Positions 38,401 to 51,100 of a DNA stretch of 64,000 nucleotides are shown one piece after another (position 1 is the stretch's first letter; each line of letters opens with the position of its first letter). The notes under the pieces are model-generated. The model was not told the DNA's origin, made no database searches, and saw only the letters and a program-made list of their open reading frames with translations. The position numbers and the translations under genes were made by a program. Source of the stretch: Protonemura montana. Its lineage: Eukaryota > Arthropoda > Insecta > Plecoptera > Nemouridae. Location of the stretch: positions 11,919,701 to 11,983,700 of the forward strand of contig OX387607.1 in NCBI GenBank assembly GCA_947568835.1, in the 5' to 3' direction.

Positions 38401-41400
38401 GGGTTCGCTCGGCTGTATTCGGCGAGGGCTTAGTCGTAGGTTTTGCGAGTAAAGCCAGTGAGTGACGTATCGAGTACACTGCCTTCTGTATTAGTATTTA
38501 GTTGCAACAGTTTCGCGGGGCAAACTGCGCGCGGTGCGAACAATTGGAGTGCGGCGTAGAATTCGATTTTGTTTTTTGTCTTCCAAGTGGCGCGACCAAA
38601 AGCACTGCCAGGCAAATACCTTGGCTTCTATTGAGAGCGTCTTTCGCCTGTTTTAGAGAGCTACGCTTTAGGTTGGAGTGGCCGACTGGGGATTTGTCCA
38701 AATTTGATTTCGACTTTCAGTGCTGGCTATTGTATTTTCCATCTCACTTTCTTTGAGGCGCGAATTAGAAATGGCAGGATTGCAATAAGAAATAGGCTTA
38801 CGAAGTTATGATTGCTACAGGTCCAAATCAAGCAAATACAATTAGACTTTTGACTTAAAAGAGGAAACTTAAGAGATGTGACCTAAACCTAGCGCGCCAA
38901 ACAAAACATTGGAATTTTGTCTAAAATTTAGACCTATACTACACTATTGCGAAATAAAATTTGTTTTTATTCAAGATAACTTCTCCTATTTCATTGTTAT
39001 ACGAAGTGAAAACTCTTTCCAATAAAAAATACAAATACCAATGAAATTGAAACGAAAAACAACATGTCTGCCATTGCCATGTGTTGCAAAGCTTCTCTCG
39101 CCAGGCTCGCGGCTCTCTTCGGTTCACGTCCCATGAGATCGTTTTGAAAGCTGCAGTGACTGCGGGCTGGCAGTTGCCACTCAACGGGACAATGGTTGGC
39201 CGATGCGATATTGTTATGAGTGTCATATCGGGGTCGCATTATGCACGGCCAGTGGGAGCCACGTCAGTCCGGCCACTGTCCGCCATCACTACCAGACGGC
39301 TACACCAGATATGTGTTGTTTTTTTGTGTGTTGGAATCACTCTACAAGATCCGAAGCCACTTGTCGCTTATGTTGAGGGGCTGGGAATCAAGAAGGGTCA
39401 TCTTGGAGGCTGTGTCCTGTTGATGGGTGAACTATCCCAGTATTTCCTTGAAGTCATATGAGCAGTCAAGTTTTGAAACCAAGTCTGGGATTCGAACCTG
39501 GTCCTGGAATAATTTGCTGAATATGGTTCCCGTTTATGTTGATCTATAAAATAATTGTTGTTTTAGCATTTCCTTAACTCAAAGTTAAAGTGGTGGTTGA
39601 AACAATTGCCACAGTGACTTCCTATTAAATGGATTGAAATTCAGATGTCTCTGTTAGCTAAAAATTAAACTCAGAGTTGTAGAGTCTGATTGGCAAAACC
39701 GATGTTGAATTAAAGCCTTTTAGGGGACTGTTTGTATTTCTTTTTAGAAACAAACAATTTCGCTACAATTTTAAGAGCGCGAACACAGACACCGATGTTT
39801 CCAATGAGCCGTGTTCTCTCCGGCACCGACAAACAATAGCCAGTGGCCTGTTCGCCCACGGCAAAAGATCGCTAGGCTACGGACACGGCACCCCGTCGCT
39901 CCGGCGGCCGCGCTATGGAGGGCCGTGAAATCGCGGAGCGGCTCGCCGCAGGGGTCGCTGGCAGGACCAACTCCAGCCGTCCAGCGCTTCCTAGAAACAC
40001 GCCGCCCGCCGCGTGGGGTGCTTTGTGTTGCCATCCATCGGGCGGTGATTAGCGCCCTCCGAATCGGTCGTTAAGGGGCCTGAGTCAACGAGAAGGTGCA
40101 TTTTTAGCGCGACGCGTTGCTCGACTTGACGTTTTTTAGGGCAAGCAATCAAGCAAGTAGCTGTCTCTGAAGATGACGTGGTATTACATCGGTGGACTGC
40201 TTGATATTAATTTATTGTGCTTTACGTCGCACTGTTTTGACAATGGACCCTGTGGCATTAGTCTGAGGTTTAATGAGTCAGTGATGATGAGAATGATAAT
40301 GGACCTAGGCTAGAAAGGAAAAGGGGATATCACGGTGTCGTCTCGTAGTCTATTCCTGTCGAAGAGCACCAAGTGGATACCACCGGCTTAACGTCACTTT
40401 CGAAGGACAGTACAACGCGAACAACAGGCCGCCTCAACAAATCCATGCGCTGTCGAGAGGTTGATAAGCAAAGTGAATGAAATTGTAGAACTAAGTTCAA
40501 ACCCTCCAAATGCTCGCACTAACTGGACTGGTCATGTGTATAATGGTCACCCGTCCTAAACTTCATTCAGCTCAGTGTTGCTTAACTTCGGTGATCTCAT
40601 AAGGCCGGCGTTTTCAAACCGTTCGAGGAATCTTTCAATGCTCTTCATTCAACAACTTTAAAAGCATCTATGTCACGTAATCTTCAGCTCTCTGGCACGA
40701 GAAAAGAATCGAATCCCGGTGCTTTTAATAGCACGATAGCGATCGGCACTCTCTGGGTTTAAGTCCTTCATAATTTTCGACCCTATTTTTGAACTATTTT
40801 GAACACAATCGATTGCTTGCGTCAAGCAAATTGTTTACGGAGTCGTAGCAGAAAGCCCGATGTAATGAAATACTATATGAATCTCATAACAACGGACAAA
40901 ATTGAAAGAAAACAAAAAAAAAAACAATCAGAAAAAATTAAAGCCAGAAGGTTTATATATTCGCTCATGTAAATACATTTAAATATCCAAAATGTTTTTC
41001 TTAGTTGTGCTTTCTTCTCAAGTTATTTAAAATTTGACTAAGCTATAGAATGAGCCTACATTCGATACCCTTGATGACGTATGTCATCATTACCATTATA
41101 GCCTATCGTTGCAAAACTGTTTCCGCATGCATCAATCGCTAGGTTCCCATCCCGTCCTCAAGCCGACTGGGATAGGACAATGCCGTCGACGTCGATGTCG
41201 TCACCCCGACCCATAGAGCCTGTCGACACACTGTGAAGGGTGTGGACCTCCTGTCTGTTTGTTCGCGCCTACGTGATGCCACCGAATGTGTGCATTTCAC
41301 GAGCGAAAACTTTTCTAAGCTTCGCCACAGATTTTACTCTTTGTAGACTACACTCAATTGCATGTTGCCTTTCCACCCTTGTCTGGAATCCTTAAGCATT

Positions 41401-44400
41401 CTTGCACTAGCTTTAAAACCTTTTCAACGAAGCTTAGTATACGTACAGAATTTTCTTTCTCAATAACTAACATCCTATACCACTGAAAGTGGCTTTTGAA
41501 CGGCGTTCCCATGGTGACGCCGAGCTTCCGGCGCCGACTCCCAGCATTCTGCCGTCCTGGGTTCGGTCCCCCTTGCATCGATGCGTCGTCGGGCGCAGAC
41601 ATTCCGTCGTCTGCGCCAGACATGAGTCATCGATGACGTTGCTAACCTCGCCTAGTAGGGAATCGAGGGTGAATTCGGTGCCGGCACGCAGCCTGCTCTT
41701 TCCCAACAGCGGGGCGGCTACCGCTTAGCCTTGCAACTTTGACACAGTATGTTGGCGCTGCCCATGGGGCACTGGTCTATTGATTGTCATTGAATGACAG
41801 TCTGACGATAAAACAAGTCATAGACTAGAAGGAGACGCAGGGTGAAACCGGTGTGTCAGAGTGCCAGCTCCTGTCCTAAAGACCTCTAAGGATTTCTTCA
41901 CCAAAGTATTTCCTCCGCAAAATTAAGCTATGGCCACGAAATCCAGGTAAAGCCATCCTGCACCGCTACAGGTGGGGTCCTTGGCTCGGCAACGAAGGTG
42001 TGGGATGACGTCGCCGGGTTGTACTCGGGCAGGCCGTGGACAGCTCGCGTGGTTTATGCGAAGGAGTGTTTCTCTACGAGGATCTGAGGACGGCGGGACG
42101 GGGGGCGTTTAGCTGCTATGTGCTGGGGAAACACTAGCGGTGCTGGAATTGACCAGACACCTGGGGTGACCCCAGCATTGACCTGTGGGCAGATTGACAA
42201 TCTATGAAGGTCAAGATATTTGGAAATCAGTGATCAGTCTGTTGGAGGGTTATCGTTGTTCAGATTGCAACACCCTGCTCATGTTGACAGAAGTCTCATT
42301 CGTTAAAACAAGTATACTTAGTTAAAAAAAAAAAAACTTGCAAGAAGTAACGTTTAACAAACTCGGAATATTAAGTTCTCAACCCAACAGCTCAGTGTTG
42401 CCGAACCGAACCACACTGTTGCCGAGCCCGGGAAATCCCCGCTTCCCACGTAACCTCTCAAGGTCCACCATATTTCAAATGAAAAGAAAAACTCTACACA
42501 TGCCGTATATGGACCATACTGATAACACTACAGCCCTTGCACGAGCGACGCGGGGAAGCGTGAAATCGCACGGGCGCCTGCGCAGAAGCGAGGCTAATTG
42601 CCATCGGTTTTCCTGATTACCGTGACCATGGCAACGAGCTAAACATCGGGCTCTCACACCGTTTTGTCCAGCAAATTGACCCACTGCACATTGCATTCGT
42701 ATCACAATGTCTACCCCATACGGACCGTGGTGGTTAGCAGTGCTCCAAACGGCTATCTTGTAATTGCATCGGCTAATTAGTCTAGATTCACGCATGCGCG
42801 TCTCGATCGTAATCACGGCGGGGCAGATTCGGAGTCCATGTACGTGTAATTAAAGAAGCCGTGGTTAGGTTCCCTAAGAGAGTCGATGGGACCGTAGAGT
42901 TGGGTTTCGCAAATAATGGATGCCATGTTGATACAGACATTGCCGTAATTCATAACATATAGCTTTAGCAATGTTTCAACAATGCTAAACTAAAACTTAA
43001 AAAGACAAACTAAAACAGTGCGAACTAAATGATACACCTGAAACACCTGAAATAGATACATATTTTGAACACAATTCCTATTTAAAAAAGTACTGTCACT
43101 GAAGGTAAAACGCAAAACAATGTGTAAACAGCTTTTTGGGGATTTTTTAATGATTGACTCTGGTTTTCTTATAAGCTAGATGCATTTAGGAAGCCTGGAG
43201 AAGGTGGTTTTTGGTTGTTTTGTTCCGAGATATCAAGTTTGTTGAGTTTTCACCCATGACATAGTAACTAGAACATATTTCTAAACGTTGTCAACATTTT
43301 GCTTTCATTTAGATTTTTTATTTTTTATCTGGTGTGTCAGGATAAGAAAAAATACAGCCATCGAGCCTGTGAGCTGTGTTTTCGCAAGCCATGTTGGTAC
43401 CAACATGGCGGCCATTCCTAGGAGATGACCACTCTCTTTCATACAAAGCCTCGACACTAGCTCTGCCTACCGGTGGGAAATCACAACCTTGTTCAACTTC
43501 AACCCGCCTTCCGAGACGAACGAGGTGGCGGTGGGCATTGTTCTTGCAGCGAGGATTATTTAGAAGGCGCACACGGTGATTAGGATCGGAACGGGTGATG
43601 GATGGAGTCTATTCGCGTGCTGACAGTGCGGACTCTGTTCAACATGCATGGTTGCATGGAAGACAATTGTAAATGAGTGCGTTGAGAGGTTGATACGGGT
43701 TGCAAAGCCGGTACCTTGTGTTTAAAGGTGTGAGAGTCCTAAGAAACTGTTTTCTCCTTAAAATGTGAATTTGTTTCCGCCAATTTAATTAACACCCTTA
43801 GTTAAACACTCTGCATTCTCTTCTTTTCTTAGATTTCTGTATGAATTTAGTGCCCGCTCATTAGAAACATTTTAATTGAATTGAAAGTATATTTAGTACC
43901 ATACGTACAGGCCATGTGTGGTACAGGTACTTAACTGCGTGAAACCCTCTTCGATGCAGTCATAGAGGCGTATATGACTTTCAGGTCACGCTGAGGTCAA
44001 AATAGCGATAAAATCCCTACAAACATCGTCTGAACGGAAAACGGAGCGCGTTTAATTTTAATAATGAGCTAATAAGGGAGAAGGGGCTTGCATAAAGGGT
44101 CATTAATGTGGCTAGAAAGGGGCCAGTAAGGGAGCCGATTGTTACCAATCTTTACTTACTGATCGAAATTCTGAACGCTGTCGTCTTTTTAAAACGAACC
44201 GTTGTGTTGTCACTCGGGAAAATTTCCTTTCCCGTAAAATGTTTTCTTTTTTTGCTATTTTATGTCGTCTATGGCGGAGAAAGACAGGACCTGAAACTGT
44301 TTCCAACTCAGCAAAATGGGTGACTGTCACGTGGCTGTTTCTGTGTTACTATAGAAGACTGCCTACAATGAGGTATCGATTAGCGTCTGTTAATTATCCC

Positions 44401-45120
44401 ACTCGGCAGTGATTAAAGACGAGAGCGTCTAATGGCCGCTGGAGGGTTGAAGTATTGCAACGGACCGTGCGTTGCCAACGGACGAATTTGAAAAATTCGA
44501 GCACATTTGAAATGTGACAGCTGTCAGTGTACCTTTTGACGTTTGGCGTTTTTGTTTAAACGTGTTGTGAAGGTGTCGATGAATCTAGAGCAGAGTAATT
44601 CGCGGTTTGTTGCGTTGAAGGCTGCGAATGCAGTTGCAGAAATATTTCGAAAGAGTTGTTGCTTTACATATTTTTATTTAACTTGGATTTTGCTGCTTTT
44701 ATGAATTATGATCTGTCTGTTATACCATGCAGAGCAAGAAATTAAATAGAGAATATCTTTTTGTGATACAGCTAAATTGTTTTATGACATTTAAACACCT
44801 GCATTAACTGTAAACGTAGACAATTTCACTTGATTGGTTTTTTAAAGTTACAATTGCCTGACAGAAAACTGTGCATTTTTAAAGGTTTCAGACATTCAGG
44901 ATGCTTTTCTAAAAAAAAAATTCACGTACGTTTGGCTAAAGCTATCTTCTCGAAGCCGAGGTTTTGAACCTTTTGCATTAAAAAAAAAAAAAAAAAACTC
45001 AAGCAATGCAGCTCTAATCCCGATACAGAGCAGCCGACGCCGACGGGCGTCGCGACGCAAATCATCGATTCGACGCCAAGCGCGACGCCGTCCGATGATT
45101 GGTGGATCGCGTCCGCCAAT

Positions 45121-45163
<43 letters not shown>

Positions 45164-48100
45164 AAGATTGTGCGCAGTACGGCGCAACGCCAACGTCTTT
45201 AATGCAGCTGCGTTGGAATTTTGCAAGTGATTTTTTTTAGAAAAGCTGCTTTAAAATGCATTTCTTTAGGCATTCTCTATTTTGGTTTGGTTAAGGTGAT
45301 TGGTTTTAGTCCTTGCGTGAATTTTAAAACATAGTTTTAATTGATTCGAGACAGTTTTAGATTACCTAAACGTATATGTACCTATAAATAGCTCCCACAG
45401 TGGGGTGCTTGGAGTGAATCGGGGCAGATTTCTCGGAATTAGAGTAAAGTCATAACTTTACTTCATTTATGTAAACAGCACGATTTATTTCCGATTTTGA
45501 AAAGTCGTTTACATTTATAGCTTATGATTGTTTTAATGCTCATATTGAATCTTACTTCAACTGTTTTAAAAATAAATTTTCAGAACTTTATCATAACCAC
45601 TTGATATAGAACAGTTTTAAGCCATGCAGTTAAAATTTCTGGCTTTTTTTCCCTTGATAAGTGTCGGACTAGTTTCGAGTCTTATGACAATACTGGTCGT
45701 TTTATTTATTCGCAAACATTCGTTAAATATCTGGGTTAAAACAGATCGTCAGCCTCGAATAGCGATAACTCGCTACGAAACGCACTGGGAAATTTCCAGA
45801 CTTTTCCAGGAAAACATATAGCAGCTCGTTGCTAGGGATGTCCGAGCAGTGATTAACCTACATTCATCCGCATTTAAACCACTTCCAAATCTGCTTTTTT
45901 AACCCTAAAATTCCACCCATCCTGTGTTTTTTTTTTTTTTTTTTTTTTTTTTTTGTACGATTTTCTAGCTCGTTGCAAAACGTGCACATCAATAATGCAC
46001 CCTGCTAATGCTTATCACGCCGAGCGGGTGTTCGACCAGTCACTGAAAAAAAAAAAATCCCATCAAAGTTGAAAAATATTTTGCTTTTATACAAATTCCT
46101 GACTGCGCCTGTACAGTCGTTGAGTTTACAGAGTTCCGTGTCAGAGTCTCAGCGCTCATGTTAAACTGGCTTTGCAGAAAATGCAGACCGATCTTCGAAG
46201 CCAACATAGATATTTGTTTGTTAAATACATTTCTTTACGTTCAAAACTTCTTCATTGATGCTACGTCAACAATTTGTATATACTTAAATTTATCGATATT
46301 TTGAATCGTAATTATTATTGTAGTTTGGAAGAAGGACGACCGAAAGTGCCATCGAGTGGTTGCTACCATTACCACGTGTTGCCGGTTTTTTAGCCCAAAG
46401 TTTTAACATAATTAGCTCTATGACTCTGAATAATTGGAAACTTAGCGGTTCAAGGGTACAAAAATTAAACATTTCTAAAGATTTCAACAATAAATCCGAT
46501 ATTTTTTATCCATAGCTATCGGCAGAAAAATTGCCAACTGTGCCGCCCCCTTTAACGTCAACTTTCAGCCGCGGAGGTACACGATGACACTTGCAACGTA
46601 TTGCTGGTCGGAGTCCGGGTTAATCCCTGAACTCTGCGTCGGTGACAAGCCCGCTAATACCAGGCTGTCGCGACGGCTTAGCAAGACTTTGCCGCCTCCA
46701 TTCACCCGGCGTCGACGACGACCTGCCGCAACGACGCCCCCCCCCCACCCCGCGCCCCACCACGTAACTCACGAACAACGTTGGTTTGTCAAACGCATGA
46801 CTGATTCTTACCTGAGAGTTTCATATCGACTCGTCTACACAGTACTTGAAGAAAACTATGCATGTTTTTCTTATCTGGAATTTGCCATGAGTAATAATGC
46901 TATTGCTTTGCGAGTACTTTTTAAATTTTGGTTAAATTTCAACTGTTTGAAATGGGCAGAGTATAGTTTACTTTTTTGAAAACTGACAACCTTTAAAAAA
47001 ACAAGTGCCAAATCGGGGTTTCATGCCCTCAAATGTTTGGAACAATACCCACGAGAGTGAAAATCGGGGTTTGAGTCTCCGCTCACGTTTTCCAAATAAT
47101 ATGGTCAGAACCTTTTTAGATATATTTTTTACAACCAATCTTTGCTCGCAGGTCCTAAATGCCTTATTTTCTATTCACGGACAAAAATGCGAAACTCAGC
47201 TCATTATCTTTTTCCCTTGTTTTTCGTCGTTTTTTTCAATTTTCCTCGTTTTTCCTCGTTTTTCTTGTCTTTGGGAACCATCCCTATTCCCCAATGTTTT
47301 CTCCTGCTGAAAATTTCATAATAGAAAGGGAAATAATTGGCACACTCAGCACTGACATCCACGGGGCTGTCTGTGCTGACATTATAAAAAGAAACAAACG
47401 TTTCCTTTTCAAATTCGACAGAGAATGCTGATTAAAAATCGCATGTCCAGACGTCGAACAAATCCAAGTGGCGCTGATCCCATATCTAACAAAGCGTGCC
47501 GCTCACACAGTAACCATGACAACGTAAAGGGTGAAGGAACGCGTGCATGTCCCGTGCTGGACAATTGCCATCTGGCTTTGTCTCGGCCCTTTAGACTCGA
47601 GTCCTTGTCAGGGTGGTCGTTGTGTCCAGGGCGCACTGACCGGGCCGCCCGCGTAGCCATCACAGCCTCGTTGGGCGCTTTGTAGCCCGTCAACTGTCCC
47701 CGATCGGTAGCCCAAGAGTCATGGGGGCACTGGACAGGATAACAAATTTCACTGAACACTGGATGCTTTTCGAATTGTTTGTTTAGCATAAAGACTTTGT
47801 AGTATGGATAGGGCTTCTGCGATGCCCGATATAATGCCGATGCTATAATCTGCAAATTCCAATCCACTTCAAGGCGGTTTAATCTCTTCGGCGTGCGGTC
47901 AAGAAGCTAACAGACCGTTAAGACGGTCGCCATGGCAAAGCCGAAATGAAACGCAGCGCGCGCGAGCATTGTCGCTATGACAACGGGCGGCGATTATGCG
48001 GAACGATTGGTGGACAAACGCAGAGTTCAATTCTGCGCCGGCGTGCAGACTTTTGAAAACTTTGTACGTGCTAATTGTTTTGCAAACAAGAGAAGAATAT

Positions 48101-51100
48101 TGGTGAAACGCGTAGACGACGTGGTGATTGCAGACGGTTTCGATTTTCCCCAAAAATGAACTGAAAATCAGGCAAACGAAACGCGAGAATATAAAACGGT
48201 TGTATTTTTCAACACAGATTTTAATTCTGCAGCTCGACTGTACTCCACCATGCTGGATCGTCCCCCTTTGCCGCTCTCCCCCCACGTATCAATGCGTAGA
48301 GCTCATCCCACTAGCAAAACACGCGAGCATCGACACCGATCGATGAGGCTGTACAGGCTCCCGACCCTCTGGACCAAAACGCAGGGCCCTCTAGACAAAC
48401 ATTGGCCGGCTCAATTACAAAGGATACACTTGTTTCGTACCACCGTTGATCCAGCTCACGGCTTCCTCGATGCACAGCGCGCATCAATTTTGCACGGCGA
48501 CGTCGTTAAACTTGCATGGCGTTGGTTTGAGTGGTTTTTGTTTCAAGTTGGTTGCGAACGGGCTCATCAAACATGCGGTGGCTGATTTGATGTGAAGTTG
48601 ATGATGATGATGATAACTTCTTCTCTCTTGCACGGCTCTGTGATAGGATGATAACCTATAGGGGTAGTTTGATAGGTATTTCTTTTTCTTGAATCTATTG
48701 CATGAATATTACATAGAACCTCTTGGAAAAACTAAATTTGAGAGGTTATATCTGTCAGACATGACAGATATTAAGGAAAGTAAGCACCTGATTTAGTTAA
48801 ATATATTGGCGCTTACTGATAATGACATTATCTATAAAATTGCCAATTTACAATTCTGCAAATCGGACTATTGCCATTTTTTCTCAGATATAAATTTTAG
48901 CTGCCAACTTTGAAAACAGTAAATTGTATCAATTCATACCAGATTCAATGAATATTCAACTTTGGGTTGCCATTAAGATGCCGAAATCGTCTGAAAGTGC
49001 GTCTCACTTTTGCTATCTTACTCTTCGTTCGGTGAAATAAGACACCATTTCAAAGCCCTTTCTAGCCATTTTTGACATACGAGCATGTGAAAATTAACTC
49101 ATTTAGAGGACTTTGAAATGCTATCTTCTTTCACAGGCTGAACTATTTGTAACCATTCAAAAAACGAGCAAATGCCCGCTAAAATTATTACCAACTGGGT
49201 ATGAGTTTGAATATCACATTGATATCACTGCACCACGGGACCGTGTCGCGCTGAAAGGTATAGAGCCAGCGTACAACGATTGCGCCGCTGAAGGCTCAGC
49301 CATCCCAATCCCACCACACGCTTATTAATGCACTGCCAGTATGATACATCACCTGCGGCAACCCACGGGCAACCCATCTGTTTTGAGCCCCCCATAAACA
49401 TTTCGCCCAAATCGTTCCAAAAAAAAAAAAAAAAAAAAAAAATCACATTCATATAAACGGTTGAAAATTTAATTTAAAACCCAAGCCGCGACCGCCGCGC
49501 GATCCTAAAAGAAACTGACAAACCAATTAAAAAACGAAACTAAACCATCGTACGGCGAGAGGCCGCAGTTCGAGTCTCGCCCGGGGCCTTGAACGCCGAT
49601 TGGCCGACCTGAGCATTAGCATAGGTCGGACACGGGCGAGGCGTTTCGCCAGCTCGTTGCATGGCGTTCATGACAGCTACCTTCGTCCGCGGTGGACCGG
49701 TCATGCATTTCTGATTAACGCCTGGGGGTGATGTTGTTGAGACGATGCCGTCGGTCGCACCCTGCGTTGAGATTTCTGTGCACTTAGCTGGATCGCTTGG
49801 GAATAAATACAATATCGCTGACTATACGTTTGTAACATATCATACAGGTGGTAAAAAAAAACATATGCTTATTTGAAACCGATGCTTAGTCCGCATGAGA
49901 TCTAACTTTTCAAAGGCAGTAAAATTTGGTTACTATAGGAAGTCAGCTCGTGCCAATATATCAACAAAACTATTTCAACATAGCGAAATTAAACACGTGT
50001 ATAATACTTATTGTGTATGGAGATAAACGAGGGACCCTACTTCACTCAAAATTTGGTAATCTGAACATACAAACTTGATACCGAAAAGAAAAAAATTAAC
50101 TTCAAAAGCCAGACTTGTTAGCAAAACAGTCTGCGACTTTATTTTGTGATTATCCAAACAAAATCTTGACATTAAGAAACTCAAAACTGTATGCACAACA
50201 AAACTGAATGCCCACTGCCCCTGATAAACAAGACAAAACGGGCACGGCCCCGTCGTTCCATCGCCTGTTCGCCGGGGGCCCACAGCCCCGTGGATGTCCG
50301 CCTACGCCAAAGAACGGCTACACGATGGACATACGAGCCATGTGAATCAAGTTGGCACCGGCCAGGCAGACGGGTACCCATGGGGCCGTTGCTGTCATGC
50401 GAGCACAGAACACCGGCGCAATACGACGTGTCAGCGCTTTTGTTTCACCTTTTTTCGCGCCGCTCGGATTGGTGCAAACGATATGAGAGAGATGGAGAGA
50501 GAACGATGTGTTTCAAGCAACAAGAAGCCACTCCTTGTATGTTGGGCTCGTATTGGTTTGTAGTCTCGAACGATGCTGGAGCTGACTTGCAATAAGGAAT
50601 ACGTTGTGTGCTGCTATTAATGGTCTTGGGGTTCTTTGTGTAAATTACCATACGCCGGGTCTAAAGCCAGTTTACAAGACGTATTCCCATCCCTTGGAAC
50701 CGCTGCTTTACAGATCCATCCTGATCGCTCCATGGTTGTCAACACACATGGATCTCAAGACTCGAACGATAAACATGGTCTTCCTGATACTCTATCAGTC
50801 TTCCATCTACGATATTCAATAAGGTGGACATCTTGGATTCTGCCTCGGCGTTCTTAACAAAGACAGATTCCAACTGGCCGTGCGTTTTGAGATGCCAATG
50901 CCGCCTGTGCGCTGGTAGACGCAGCTAAAAGTCCGCGTTGACGAATGACTCCTCTGATTACCTGTCTTCGCCCGAAAGTAATTAGTTTGCGAAAAGGTTG
51001 CAGGACTTGAAAAAAGGACGTAGGCTTTCAAAGTACCAACCTATTCAACTCTGACGGGGAATTTTAAGAAGAGCCAGAAGGGAAAATCCCTATTGGCTGG

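Noticed and set aside
39480..39505. Reverse-complement B-box GGATTCGAACC
   Set aside because: Isolated motif without the rest of a tRNA.
44896..45165. Thr-Pro repeat protein on the minus strand
   Set aside because: It is the translation of the CGTCGG microsatellite next to an A run.
47409..47867. 152-codon frame on the minus strand in Lim1 intron 3
   Set aside because: No domain, no splice support and no codon bias; probably chance in a GC-richer patch.
49555..49600. tRNA-like sequence around GCAGTTCGAGTCTCGC
   Set aside because: A B-box-like word and a GCGAG/CTCGC pair are present, but no D-arm, anticodon arm or acceptor stem can be drawn.
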